This document shows, piece after piece, positions 1 to 8,403 of a stretch of DNA of 29,227 bases (within the stretch, counting starts at the first letter, position 1; the number at the start of each line of letters is the position of its first letter). The DNA comes from Bacillota bacterium (GTDB lineage: Bacteria > Bacillota > UBA4882 > UBA8346). The stretch spans positions 1 through 29,227 of the forward strand of contig JAEZKW010000141.1 in the NCBI GenBank assembly GCA_023415375.1. Reading direction: 5' to 3'. A program made the translations under genes and the position numbers. The notes beneath the pieces are model-generated. The model was not told the origin of the DNA, did no database searches, and worked only from the letters and a program-made list of their open reading frames with translations.

Positions 1-48
1 GAAGATCTATTAAAATCATTAAATGCAGTTCTGGAAGATAAGTCTTAA
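1..48 (+). CDS. C-terminal tail of an unidentified upstream gene (partial)
   Basis: From base 1, frame 1 is open and reads EDLLKSLNAVLEDKS before a TAA at 46-48. The helical, charged composition is typical of a real protein C-terminus, but 15 residues are too few to name a family. The following 87 bases up to the next gene contain no other convincing start. This could equally be a chance open stretch at the edge; sequence to the left would settle it. Confidence 0.3.
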   Translation, partial: EDLLKSLNAVLEDKS

Positions 49-135
49 TAAATTAAGTCGTAATCATTTGGCAGGATATTTTTATTTTAAGGCGAATTTA
101 TATTTTTTGGTTAAAACAACGAAGGAGGAAAAAAC

Positions 136-510
136 GTGCCTGAAATGTCCAATTCCGGTATCAGCCAATCACTCGGAGTCGTCAATATTTCCCCCAATGC
201 CATTGCCATGGTGGCAGGAATAGCGGCAATGCAATGCTTCGGGGTTGTCGGGATGGCTTCTCATAATATTCAAGATGGGATTTCGGAATTACTGACCGGC
301 AAAGATAACTTAACTAAAGGCATCGAAATTGTTATTGATGAAGATTCGATAATTGTTGATTTGTATATTATCGTTGAATACGGGGTACGGATCAAAGAGG
401 TTGCCCGTAACGTCATTCAAAGTGTTAAATATGCAATTGAAAATCAATTGGGGCTTCAAATATCTGAGGTCAATGTAATTGTACAAGGTGTACGTACGAA
501 TAAAAATTAG
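136..510 (+). CDS. yloU: Asp23/Gls24 family protein (YloU-like)
   Basis: A 124-residue protein of the Asp23/Gls24 envelope-stress family. The typical features are the N-terminal VVNISPNAIAMVAGIAA segment, the central GIEIVIDEDSIIVDLYIIVEYG strand region (split here only in my reading, about residues 62-85) and the C-terminal VNVIVQGVR, which is how YloU-type members end. Length is normal for YloU. The start is GTG 136, seven bases after an AAGGAGG at 122-128. In Bacillus and many clostridia yloU lies directly upstream of the fatty-acid kinase gene, as it does here. Family members are cytosolic or membrane-associated and their biochemical role is poorly defined, so only the family assignment is firm. 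Confidence 0.9.
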   Translation: MPEMSNSGISQSLGVVNISPNAIAMVAGIAAMQCFGVVGMASHNIQDGISELLTGKDNLTKGIEIVIDEDSIIVDLYIIVEYGVRIKEVARNVIQSVKYAIENQLGLQISEVNVIVQGVRTNKN

Positions 511-644
511 GCTTAATAGATTCTTTGATAATAATAAACTGATGATTGGATTTTTTGTATTTTAAAAGATTCTGTTACTGAAATTATTTATGATAAAGTT
601 TTTATTTTTGTTATGGATGAAAACATGACTAAGGAGGCATGATT

Positions 645-2276
645 TTGCAGCTTGAAATTATAAATGGCAGTTTGGTAAAACAGTTATTAGCTTCTGGCAC
701 CGCTTGCCTCAGTGCACATAAGGCAGAAGTGGATGCTTTAAATGTTTTTCCTGTTCCCGATGGGGATACAGGAACAAATATGTATCTTACATTTCAATCG
801 GCATTACGAGAAGTAATGCAGAATCCTTCTGAAAATGTCAATGATATTTTAGAATCTGCTGCTTATGGTGCATTAATGGGTGCCAGAGGTAACAGTGGGG
901 TTATTGTTTCTCAATTTTTTCGGGGTTTTATCAAAGCCCTCCCAAAAGGATTGAAACACATCTCAAAATTAGAAGTTGAAAAAGGGCTTACCGGTTCTTC
1001 CACCCTATGTTTTCAGGCTGTCCGTCAACCAGTTGAAGGAACCGTTTTAACAGTTATTAAGGAAATTGCAAAATACGCAACTGAAAATTTAACCCAAAAA
1101 TCTTCTCTCGATGTATATCTCGAAAACATCTATAAACATGGGTGTCAAGTGCTGGCTCGAACCCCGGAAATGTTACCTATCCTCAAAAAAGCCGGTGTTG
1201 TAGATGCTGGGGCTCAGGGTTTGGTCTATTTTTTTGAAGGGATTATCAAACACCTTCATGGCGAAGAAGTGCCCACGGATAGCATTACTCCTACTAAAGT
1301 AGTGAGTGTGGCTCCTTATGCCGACAATGATAATGAAATACTTGGTGAAGAGATTAATTTTCAGTATTGTACGGAATTTATCCTAAAAGGTAAACAACTT
1401 GATTTAGAGTATATCAAAAATAGCTTAAGTCCACACGGAGATTGCCTGCTCGTTGTAGGGGATGAGAATAATGTTAAAATCCATTTACACACCAATAATC
1501 CAGGAATTATTTTAGATTTTGCTGTCCGGCTCGGGGATCTCTCAGAAATACAAATTCATAATATGGTAGAACAAAGCCAACAGAGACTTGCTAAAATGCT
1601 GGTCGACGGAAATTCTAACCGCAAAATTGGTGTTGTAGCAGTAACCGCCGGAGATGGCCTTGAACGGATTTTTCGTAGTCTAGGTGTTCAAAGTGTGGTA
1701 AATGGTGGTCAAACAATGAACCCTAGCATTGAAGATTTAACCAAAGCAGTTTCAGCATTACCTTCTTCAAAAGTCATTATTTTGCCGAACAACAGTAATA
1801 TTATTATGACTGCGAATCATGTCAATGAATTAACCTCCAAAGAAGTTAAAGTTATCCCGACTCAAAGTATTCCTGAAGGTTTGTCGGCAATGATGAATTT
1901 TTCAGATGATCGCTCATTAGAAGAAAATGCAACTCAAATGACTGAAAAAAGCAGTAATGTTATTACTTGTGAAGTTACTTATGCGGTTCGAAGTTTTCAA
2001 TTTGGAGATCAAGAGATAAAACAAGGTGACAATATTGGACTGGTTAATGGTGAAATCGTTGCATCAGGTAAAACTCCGGAAGAGGTCGTCGAAAAAGTAT
2101 TAATTAGTGTCCCTGAGGCCAATAGTGGATTAATCTCAATATATTATGGCAATGAAGTGACAGCGACGACTGCCCAGGGGCTTCTAAATCAGCTGGAGGA
2201 TAAATTCTCTCAGGCGGAATTCGAATTATATTATGGTGGACAACCTCTTTATTATTATTTATTGTCTATCGAATAA
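645..2276 (+). CDS. fakA: Fatty acid kinase catalytic subunit FakA (YloV/DAK-like)
   Basis: FakA phosphorylates fatty acids held by a FakB (DegV-family) protein to give acyl phosphate for phospholipid synthesis. The nucleotide-binding DAK-like domain shows NVFPVPDGDTGTN (residues 33-45) and GARGNSG (79-85). The middle domain has the metal-site residues expected of FakA: C242 in YCTEF and H280/H282 in KIHLHTNNP. The C-terminal third is the FakB-interacting region. The protein is 543 residues, close to the family norm of about 550. I place the start at TTG 645: the AAGGAGG at 631-637 is seven bases upstream, whereas the in-frame ATG at 639 is only one base from it. A DegV/FakB gene follows after 13 bases, which matches the biochemical partnership. 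Confidence 0.95.
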   Translation: MQLEIINGSLVKQLLASGTACLSAHKAEVDALNVFPVPDGDTGTNMYLTFQSALREVMQNPSENVNDILESAAYGALMGARGNSGVIVSQFFRGFIKALPKGLKHISKLEVEKGLTGSSTLCFQAVRQPVEGTVLTVIKEIAKYATENLTQKSSLDVYLENIYKHGCQVLARTPEMLPILKKAGVVDAGAQGLVYFFEGIIKHLHGEEVPTDSITPTKVVSVAPYADNDNEILGEEINFQYCTEFILKGKQLDLEYIKNSLSPHGDCLLVVGDENNVKIHLHTNNPGIILDFAVRLGDLSEIQIHNMVEQSQQRLAKMLVDGNSNRKIGVVAVTAGDGLERIFRSLGVQSVVNGGQTMNPSIEDLTKAVSALPSSKVIILPNNSNIIMTANHVNELTSKEVKVIPTQSIPEGLSAMMNFSDDRSLEENATQMTEKSSNVITCEVTYAVRSFQFGDQEIKQGDNIGLVNGEIVASGKTPEEVVEKVLISVPEANSGLISIYYGNEVTATTAQGLLNQLEDKFSQAEFELYYGGQPLYYYLLSIE

Positions 2277-2289
2277 GGAGTTTTCTTTA

Positions 2290-3135
2290 ATGGCTGTTAA
2301 AATCATGACAGATAGTTCGGCCGATTTACCCGAAAAACTGGCCAGGGAATATGACATTACGGTTGTTCCTTTAAATGTTCATTATGGTGAAGAAATTTTT
2401 AAAGATGGTATTGAAATATGGAGTGACGAGTTTTATAACCGCTTAAGAAACGAGGCTTTTTTACCGGATACATCAGAAGCTTCACCGAGTGAATTTCTTA
2501 CATTTTACCAAGAGACAACATCTCCTGAAGATACTATCATTGGTATTTTTATTTCACAAGAAATGAGTGCTACGATTGATTCCGCTAAATCAGGAGCGAA
2601 GTTGCTCGAAAATGGGCCTAAAGTTGAGATTATCGATTCCAGGTATGTTTCAATGGCTTTGGGATTGATTGTCATAAAAGCAGCCCGGATGGCTAAAACT
2701 AATGCCACTAGTATAGAAATTATTGCCGCCATTCATGAATGGCAAAAAAATGTAGCGGTTTATTTCACACCAAGCAGTCTCGAATACCTTTACCGGACTG
2801 GGAGAATCGGTAAAGCATCAACTATGGTAGGAAGTTTACTTAATATTAAACCAATACTATCAATTGAAAATGGCATTATTGTACCTGCCGATAAAGTTCG
2901 TGGCAATTTCCAAAAAGTCGCTTCCGCTATGGTTGAAAAGTTAGTCGAGCAATTTGGTAAAACACCATTGATGATTTGCGTATTACATACTGAAATACCA
3001 GCGTTTGCTCAAATATTACAGCGAACTGCTGAAGAAAATTTAAACATCGCCGAATCCTATCCTAGTATTGTCGGCCCAATTGTGGGTTCCCATGCCGGGC
3101 CCAATACTATCGGTATCGTGGCTATTCCTTTATAA
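2290..3135 (+). CDS. DegV family fatty-acid-binding protein (FakB-type)
   Basis: DegV-family proteins bind one long-chain fatty acid; as FakB they present it to FakA. The N-terminus reads MAVKIMTDSSADLP with the family TDSSAD signature (residues 7-12). Further family segments are ISQEMSATIDSA, where many members have ISxxLSGTxxSA, and RTGRIGKASTMVGSLLNIKPI. The length of 281 residues is standard. The start is ATG 2290, nine bases after a GGAG at 2277-2280 that directly abuts the fakA stop, so the two are surely co-transcribed. An upstream in-frame extension to 2233 lies inside fakA and lacks a ribosome binding site. Chain-length preference cannot be read from sequence. It is likely the cognate FakB of the neighbouring kinase, by inference from position. 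Confidence 0.92.
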   Translation: MAVKIMTDSSADLPEKLAREYDITVVPLNVHYGEEIFKDGIEIWSDEFYNRLRNEAFLPDTSEASPSEFLTFYQETTSPEDTIIGIFISQEMSATIDSAKSGAKLLENGPKVEIIDSRYVSMALGLIVIKAARMAKTNATSIEIIAAIHEWQKNVAVYFTPSSLEYLYRTGRIGKASTMVGSLLNIKPILSIENGIIVPADKVRGNFQKVASAMVEKLVEQFGKTPLMICVLHTEIPAFAQILQRTAEENLNIAESYPSIVGPIVGSHAGPNTIGIVAIPL

Positions 3136-3714
3136 ATGAGAGTTATTGCCGGAAAATATAAAGGTCGCGCTTTAAAAGGACCTAAACATGAAGGCCTGCG
3201 TCCCACAGCCGATCGTATTAAAGAGGCCTTATTTAATATCATCAGTCCTGAAATTGGGGAGGCTGATTTTTTAGATTTATTTGCCGGAAGTGGCGCGATC
3301 GGAATTGAAGCTTTGAGCCGTAATGCTAGAATGGTAGTTTTTGCAGATGCCAGTCCAGCAAGTATTCAATTATTAAAAAGTAATACTCATTTTTTGGATC
3401 CAAAAGATCATTTCCGAATTATTCAATTGCCTGTTGAACGCACTTTGGCTATTCTTGCCAAGGAATCTATTACTTTCGATTTGATTTTCCTGGATCCACC
3501 ATTTCAAGCGGGTCTTCTGCCAAAAACAATCGAATTGATTTTAAACTATCAGTTGCTCAAAGAACATGGCGTTTTAATTATCGAACATCCTCGTCAACTC
3601 ATTTTCGATATTCCTTCAATACTTAAAATCCAGCTAACCCGAGATTATGGAGGTATCAGTCTTACGTTTTTGAGGAAGTTGACTAAGGATTTTAGCGCAC
3701 GCGCTATTGAATAA
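3136..3714 (+). CDS. rsmD: 16S rRNA (guanine(966)-N(2))-methyltransferase RsmD
   Basis: RsmD methylates G966 of 16S rRNA in the assembled 30S subunit using S-adenosylmethionine. The protein begins MRVIAGKYKGRAL, then LRPTADRIKEALFN (21-34), both typical of the family. The SAM-binding motif I is FLDLFAGSGAIGIEAL (45-60) and the catalytic motif is DPPF (120-123). At 192 residues it has the usual length. The ATG comes immediately after the degV stop (TAA at 3133-3135), so translation is probably coupled. In many clostridia recG sits between the fakA region and rsmD; it is absent here and degV occupies that place. rsmD-coaD adjacency is widely conserved in Bacillota. Confidence 0.95.
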   Translation: MRVIAGKYKGRALKGPKHEGLRPTADRIKEALFNIISPEIGEADFLDLFAGSGAIGIEALSRNARMVVFADASPASIQLLKSNTHFLDPKDHFRIIQLPVERTLAILAKESITFDLIFLDPPFQAGLLPKTIELILNYQLLKEHGVLIIEHPRQLIFDIPSILKIQLTRDYGGISLTFLRKLTKDFSARAIE

Positions 3715-3732
3715 ATATGGTAGGTAAATGCA

Positions 3733-4236
3733 ATGTACAACCAAACCCTCTCAGGTGGCACCAAAGCAGTATGTCCCGGAAGTTTTGATCCGGTTACCAA
3801 TGGGCATATTGACATAATTGAACGGACCGCCCAATTGTTTCCTGCTGTCGTTGTCGGAGTGATCCAAAACCCAAGTAAAAAACCGCTATTTTCCCTTGAA
3901 GAACGGGTTCATTTGTTGAAATTGGTCCTAAATCATCTCCCCAATGTTGAAGTTTATTATTTTAGCGGTTTATTGGTAGATTTTGTAAGTCAGGTGAAGG
4001 GTAATCTTATCGTAAAAGGTTTACGGGCAATTTCAGACTTTGAGATTGAATTTCAGATGGCTTTGATTAATAAGCGCATGGCCCCTGGTATCGAAACCAT
4101 GTTTATGACCACCAAAAATGAATATTCCTTTTTAAGCTCAAGTATGGCAAAAGAATTAGCCCAATTGGGGGGAGATCTGAGTGGGTTAGTTCCGCCCGAA
4201 GTTGAAAAAGCCTTACTTAAAAAATATAAACAATAG
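3733..4236 (+). CDS. coaD: Phosphopantetheine adenylyltransferase CoaD
   Basis: CoaD transfers AMP from ATP to 4'-phosphopantetheine, making dephospho-CoA, the penultimate step of coenzyme A synthesis. The nucleotidyltransferase signature GSFDPVTNGH is at residues 16-25 (TxGH at 22-25), and the second nucleotide-contacting motif appears as SFLSSSMAKE (132-141). KGLRAISDFEIEFQMA (95-110) is also characteristic. The protein has 167 residues with about ten extra at the N-terminus compared with homologues that start directly at the KxAVCPGSFDP strand. No better internal start is visible, and GGTAGG at 3719-3724 lies nine bases before ATG 3733. It is 18 bases from rsmD, the classical neighbour. 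Confidence 0.96.
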   Translation: MYNQTLSGGTKAVCPGSFDPVTNGHIDIIERTAQLFPAVVVGVIQNPSKKPLFSLEERVHLLKLVLNHLPNVEVYYFSGLLVDFVSQVKGNLIVKGLRAISDFEIEFQMALINKRMAPGIETMFMTTKNEYSFLSSSMAKELAQLGGDLSGLVPPEVEKALLKKYKQ

Positions 4237-4248
4237 TAGGTGCAACCC

Positions 4249-4704
4249 ATGCCGAAAATGAATATCCTTCTACTTCTTGATCATTTGGAAAAAATGGCGG
4301 CCACTAATTTTAAAATGGCTGGCAAGGTTTGGATCGATCGAGAAGAACTTGAAGAATTGATAAAAAAAATCCGCATTGCTTTACCGGATGAGATTAAAGA
4401 GGCCGAATGGGTGAGTCGGGAAAAAGAACGCTATATAGCCCAAGCCCAAGAAGAGGCTAAACGGATTCTCAAGGAAGCCGAAAATTATGCCGAAAGATTG
4501 GTCCGGGAAGATCAAATCACTGCCCGCGCCGAGGAGGATGCGCACCGAATCCTCAATGAAGCCAAACAAATGGCAGGAGAAATCGAAATCGAAGCTTTGC
4601 AATATGCCAATCAATTACTGGAAAATCTTGAAGACAGCCTTGAGCGGACTCTTACAGTTGTCCATAAGGGTCGTGAGGAATTACTCAATAAATATAAGTT
4701 ATAA
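4249..4704 (+). CDS. Conserved coiled-coil protein of the coaD locus
   Basis: A 151-residue, highly charged, almost entirely helical protein. An N-terminal segment (about 1-55, with GKVWIDREELEELIKKIR and LPDEIKEAEWV) is followed by a long coiled coil with repeated AxEEAxRILxEA motifs and no membrane segment. Similar proteins, often annotated only as 'ATPase' or 'ATP synthase subunit E/H-like', lie next to coaD in many clostridia, but no nucleotide-binding motif is visible here. The start at ATG 4249 is favoured by AGTAGG at 4235-4240; an in-frame GTG at 4240 overlaps that site. The function is unknown. A DivIVA-like or cytoskeletal scaffold role is possible but unsupported. Confidence 0.8.
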   Translation: MPKMNILLLLDHLEKMAATNFKMAGKVWIDREELEELIKKIRIALPDEIKEAEWVSREKERYIAQAQEEAKRILKEAENYAERLVREDQITARAEEDAHRILNEAKQMAGEIEIEALQYANQLLENLEDSLERTLTVVHKGREELLNKYKL

Positions 4705-4793
4705 AAACCAACCCATTGAAATGACTGTTAATTAAACTGTCCTTCTATGGAATAATTTTTTTCCTTTTTTAAACATTAATTTAAGGAGATCCT

Positions 4794-5492
4794 ATGAACC
4801 CCAGAAAAATTTCTATCGCCATTGATGGACCAGCAGGCTCAGGAAAAAGTACTATCGCCAAAGATGTTGCCATCAAATTTGGATATATTTATATTGATAC
4901 TGGAGCAATGTACAGAGCCATCACATTAAAAGCACTACGTAATCATATACCGCTCACTGATGGTGTTCAATTGACAACTTTAGCCGAAAATACTTTTATT
5001 GGTCTCAAATATGAGAAAGCCGATTGTGGTTCACTTTTACGTGTTTTCATGGATGGTGAGGACGTCACTGAGGAAATACGCAGTCTGGAAGTGACCAATA
5101 ATGTTTCAGTCGTTGCAGCCGTATCCGGTGTAAGACAAGCTATGGTTAATCTGCAACGTAATATGGCAAAACAAGGCGGAGTTGTAATGGATGGCCGAGA
5201 TATCGGGACCGTCGTTTTACCTAAAGCCGAGCTTAAAATTTATTTAACGGCTTCGGTCACTGAGAGAAGTCACAGACGCTGGTTGGAATTAAATGATAAA
5301 GGCATCCATGTTGATCGTGAAGAACTGGAAGAACAAATCCGGCAGCGTGATTTATACGACAGCAATCGCGAAATTAGCCCCTTATGCCAGGCTAAACAGG
5401 CAATTTTGTTAGATACTACGAATTTAACAATTGAACAAGTCGTGGAAAAAGTTAAGGAGTTGGCCGTAATAAACGGCGCAAAAGAGCAATAA
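4794..5492 (+). CDS. cmk: Cytidylate kinase
   Basis: Cmk phosphorylates CMP and dCMP to the diphosphates. The P-loop DGPAGSGKST spans residues 11-20, followed by DTGAMYRA (35-42), which contacts the nucleotide, and VMDGRDIGTVV (131-141). The C-terminal lid region contains RRWLELNDKG and the arginine-rich segment ending in DxxDSNREISPL. The length of 232 residues is typical of the Gram-positive enzyme. AAGGAG at 4783-4788 precedes ATG 4794. The order cmk-ispH-rpsA is common in clostridia, where plsC often sits between cmk and ispH; it is missing here. The 89 bases upstream hold no clear terminator, so this gene may still be read from the coaD operon. Confidence 0.96.
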   Translation: MNPRKISIAIDGPAGSGKSTIAKDVAIKFGYIYIDTGAMYRAITLKALRNHIPLTDGVQLTTLAENTFIGLKYEKADCGSLLRVFMDGEDVTEEIRSLEVTNNVSVVAAVSGVRQAMVNLQRNMAKQGGVVMDGRDIGTVVLPKAELKIYLTASVTERSHRRWLELNDKGIHVDREELEEQIRQRDLYDSNREISPLCQAKQAILLDTTNLTIEQVVEKVKELAVINGAKEQ

Positions 5493-5531
5493 ACTTAAGA
5501 AAGAAATTTCGAGGTAATTAAATATTACGTT

Positions 5532-6371
5532 ATGGAAATTATTTTAGCCAAGACCGCTGGTTTTTGTTTTGGGGTAAGAAGGGCCTTGGATTTAGTAAAT
5601 GAAGCCTTATCGTCTAATGAAAAACCAATTTACAGTTTAGGCCCCCTCATCCACAATCCTGGAGTCGTCGAAGATTTAAGTAGTAAAGGACTTGCTGTTA
5701 TAGAAGATATTTCCGAGGTTCAATCCGGACGGGTTGTAATCCGCTCCCATGGTGTTGGTCCCCAAATATATCAGCAGGCAAATTCAAAAAATTTGGATAT
5801 TATCGACGCAACTTGTCCTTTCGTCAAAAATGTTCATCAATTGGCAGTTTTGTTACATGAACAGTGTTATCAAATTATTATTGTGGGTGAACGTGAACAT
5901 GCCGAAGTAAAAGGGGTCTTGGATTCGGTAAATGGCGATGCTACCGTTATTAGTCATGTCAATGATTTAAAGGGACAGGTTATTTCCCCTAAAATCGGTA
6001 TTATTAGTCAAACCACTCAAGATATCATGAACTTCCAAAAAGTTGTGGTTTATCTTCTTGAACGCGCTAAAGAAATACGGGTTTTTAATACAATTTGTCT
6101 GGCTACCAATAAACGGCAACAAGAAGCGGCCGAACTAAGCAAAAAAGTCGATTTAATGATTATAGTCGGAGGAAAAAACTCGGCTAATACTACACGATTA
6201 TCGGAAATTTGCCGTGATAATGGCAGTAAAAGTTATCAGGTTGAGACCGCTGATGAGTTACGCCCTGAGTGGTTTGAAGATGTAAAAATAGTTGGAGTAA
6301 CTGCCGGAGCCTCGACTCCGGATGAACAAATTCAAAAAGTGCTTAAAGAAATTAAGAAATATGGGGGGTAA
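5532..6371 (+). CDS. ispH: 4-hydroxy-3-methylbut-2-enyl diphosphate reductase IspH
   Basis: IspH carries out the last step of the MEP isoprenoid pathway, reducing HMBPP to IPP and DMAPP on a [4Fe-4S] cluster. The three cluster cysteines are C12 (GFCFGV), C95 (DATCPFV) and C189 (NTICLAT). Substrate-contacting residues are visible as H41 (HNPG), H73 (RSHGVG), H123/E125 in REHAEVKG, and the SxN motif S217/N219. At 279 residues it is the standalone form, without the fusion to S1 domains found in some clostridia, although rpsA follows only four bases after the stop. The ribosome binding site is weak: a GAGG at 5511-5514 is 17 bases from ATG 5532. Reductant could come from a ferredoxin such as the one at 14891, but that is only inference. 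Confidence 0.96.
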   Translation: MEIILAKTAGFCFGVRRALDLVNEALSSNEKPIYSLGPLIHNPGVVEDLSSKGLAVIEDISEVQSGRVVIRSHGVGPQIYQQANSKNLDIIDATCPFVKNVHQLAVLLHEQCYQIIIVGEREHAEVKGVLDSVNGDATVISHVNDLKGQVISPKIGIISQTTQDIMNFQKVVVYLLERAKEIRVFNTICLATNKRQQEAAELSKKVDLMIIVGGKNSANTTRLSEICRDNGSKSYQVETADELRPEWFEDVKIVGVTAGASTPDEQIQKVLKEIKKYGG

Positions 6372-6375
6372 AACC

Positions 6376-7551
6376 ATGGAATTGAAACAGCAAGATTTGA
6401 GAAATGAAGTCCAAGATGAAAAATTTGATTTTGAATGGCCTGAAGACCGTTTTCAGGAGCTAGAAGAAGGTGAAATTATTGAAGCCAAAGTCATCATTGT
6501 TCGCGATGATGCGGTTTTCGTAGATATAGGGGGGAAAAATGATTTAGTAATTCCCCTCGCCGAATTATCTTCAAAACCAATTGCTTCTGCTAAAGAAGTA
6601 GTAAAGGCCGGAGATATTATAAAAGTCATGGTCACCCGAAGCGGCGGCGAAGATAAAATTTTACTATCCAAACGTTTGGTCGAACAGGAACAACATTGGT
6701 TCGTATTGGAAGATGCTTTTAAAGCCGGAAAAGTAATAAATGGTAAAATCATGGAAATCGTCAAAGGCGGATTAACTGTCAATTTGGAAGGTATTAGGGC
6801 ATTTATGCCTGCTTCCCAAACCGGGCAAAAGACCAATTTGGAATCTTTAGTCGGCAAGGATTTTCCGGTTCGCATTTTGGAATATGATCGTTCCAAAAAA
6901 AGAGTATTAGTTTCAAGACGGGTGTTATTGGAAGAAGAAAAGCAAAAAGCCGAAGCTGCATTTTTTGACACCATCCATGAAGGTGAACGCAAAAATGGAC
7001 AAGTAACACGTATTACCGACTTCGGTGCTTTTGTAGATTTGGGTTCAGGAATTGAAGGCCTCATTCATGTCTCGGAAATGAGCTGGATGCGTGTTCGCTC
7101 GCCAAAGGAAATATTAAAAGAAGGCGACAAGGTAGAAGTTGTTATTATTAAAGTGGATACAACTTCAAAAAGAATTTCGCTTTCCTTGAAACAACTACAA
7201 TCTCACCCATGGGACCAAGCTGTAATGCAATTTCAAGAAGGCGCAGTTTATCCAGGCACAGTCGTAAGAATGGAAACATTTGGTGCTTTTGTAAACTTGG
7301 CACAAGGGGTCGATGGTTTAGTCCATATATCTCAAATTTCAGATAAACGGATTACCAAACCCGAAGAGGTACTTGCTATCGGTCAATCCGTTCAAGCTAA
7401 GATCATAAAGATTGATCGAGCCAACCGAAAAATCTCATTAAGTATAAATCAAGTGGCTCAAGACCAAAACAAACAGGAGTTGGAACAATTTATGAATTCC
7501 CAAGGCGATGCAGCCATAACCCAAAACTTAGGACAATTCTTTAAGAAATAA
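6376..7551 (+). CDS. rpsA: 30S ribosomal protein S1 homologue (four S1 domains)
   Basis: An RNA-binding protein of 391 residues built from four S1/OB-fold repeats at about 31-98, 117-183, 201-270 and 287-355. The last two carry the canonical DFGAFVDLGSGIEGLIHVSE and TFGAFVNLAQGVDGLVHISQ cores, the second with the usual K/R-rich turn before ISLS. The first two are more divergent, as is normal for low-GC Gram-positive S1 proteins, which have four rather than six repeats. An acidic N-terminus precedes repeat 1. ATG 6376 lies seven bases after the G-run at 6363-6368, which is the end of ispH, so the two genes are translationally linked. A rho-independent terminator follows. Confidence 0.93.
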   Translation: MELKQQDLRNEVQDEKFDFEWPEDRFQELEEGEIIEAKVIIVRDDAVFVDIGGKNDLVIPLAELSSKPIASAKEVVKAGDIIKVMVTRSGGEDKILLSKRLVEQEQHWFVLEDAFKAGKVINGKIMEIVKGGLTVNLEGIRAFMPASQTGQKTNLESLVGKDFPVRILEYDRSKKRVLVSRRVLLEEEKQKAEAAFFDTIHEGERKNGQVTRITDFGAFVDLGSGIEGLIHVSEMSWMRVRSPKEILKEGDKVEVVIIKVDTTSKRISLSLKQLQSHPWDQAVMQFQEGAVYPGTVVRMETFGAFVNLAQGVDGLVHISQISDKRITKPEEVLAIGQSVQAKIIKIDRANRKISLSINQVAQDQNKQELEQFMNSQGDAAITQNLGQFFKK

Positions 7552-7575
7552 AATAAATGAATAAAAATATTTTAG

Positions 7576-7602
7576 AGACCAACCTAAATAGTTGGTCTTT
7601 TT
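7576..7602 (+). terminator. Rho-independent terminator after rpsA
   Basis: AGACCAAC (7576-7583) pairs perfectly with GTTGGTCT (7591-7598) around a seven-base loop, and the second arm runs into TTTTTA. It closes the cmk-ispH-rpsA unit 25 bases after the rpsA stop. Confidence 0.85.
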
Positions 7603-7680
7603 ATTTTTTATTCTCCATTGATTTACAAGCATAAACAAGTTTCGGCCGGGTCACTCTATGGAGAAAGGAGGTAGACTCGG

Positions 7681-8403
7681 GTGACAGGTATCATTTTACT
7701 AATATTGGTGAGTGTATTAATTTTTTTCGGGCTAGCACACCGGATATTGGACCGACTTTATTTAAGTGACCGCGGCGGATTAATTTTTATTGTGGCAATG
7801 ATTGTGGGCAGTTTTATTAATATACCACTCTCACGCACACCCAGCATCAGCTTGAACATAGGTGGTGCTGTATTACCGCTTGCATTGGCAGTCTATGTTT
7901 TAGTCAGAGCAGGCAGCTCCAAGGAGTGGATCCGTTCAATAATTGGAATTGTTATTACAACAGGAGTTTTATATGGGGTTAATAAGTTATACCGTTTTGA
8001 TACCAGTCGAGGTTTTATAGAGCCTCAATATTTATGGGCAATTATTGCCGGAATCATTGCTTATATTGCTGGGAGATCGCGACGTCTGGCTTTCGTTATA
8101 GCAACAATGGGAGTCCTGGCAATGGATATCGTTCATATTTTTGAAGTACGCGGAACCAATGTTCCCACTTTAATCGGTGGCGGCGGAGTCTTTGACACGA
8201 TGGTAGTTGCGGCTGTACTTGCGGTATTATTGGCAGAAATTATCGGTGAAAGCCGTGAGGCACTTCAAGGTGGCCCTGTGAAAGAAAATCGTCCGGAAGA
8301 TTTGCGGGAAGCATTGGATCATCCCGAGGGAATACAAAATTTGCATGAGGAAGAGTCGCGCACAGACGCACGCATTGATATTGATAAGGAGAGGGAAAAA
8401 TGA
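7681..8403 (+). CDS. DUF1614 membrane protein of the spoIIP operon
   Basis: A 240-residue polytopic membrane protein with about six hydrophobic segments: 1-18, 31-50, 57-76, 87-104, 115-130 and 134-152, plus a later helix near 168-188. A hydrophilic acidic tail of about 50 residues follows. The segment GSFINIPLSR after the second helix is the hallmark of DUF1614 proteins. The start is GTG 7681, nine bases after AAAGGAGGT. The gene overlaps spoIIP by ATGA (8400-8403), so translation is coupled. This operon position implies a mother-cell sporulation role, but no biochemical function is established for the family. The upstream gap (7603-7680) has no convincing sporulation promoter. Confidence 0.8.
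   Translation: MTGIILLILVSVLIFFGLAHRILDRLYLSDRGGLIFIVAMIVGSFINIPLSRTPSISLNIGGAVLPLALAVYVLVRAGSSKEWIRSIIGIVITTGVLYGVNKLYRFDTSRGFIEPQYLWAIIAGIIAYIAGRSRRLAFVIATMGVLAMDIVHIFEVRGTNVPTLIGGGGVFDTMVVAAVLAVLLAEIIGESREALQGGPVKENRPEDLREALDHPEGIQNLHEEESRTDARIDIDKEREK

Noticed and set aside
23..223. Open frame overlapping the start of the Asp23 gene
   Set aside because: It has no ribosome binding site, its composition is unlike a known family, and it overlaps a well-supported gene in another frame.
6453..7064. Long antisense open frame (about 200 codons) across rpsA
   Set aside because: It is a shadow of the S1 repeats; no start signal and no family resemblance.
7607..7638. Possible sigma-E promoter (CATAAACA at 7630) before the DUF1614-spoIIP operon
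   Set aside because: Only five of eight -10 bases fit and no acceptable -35 lies 13-15 bases upstream.
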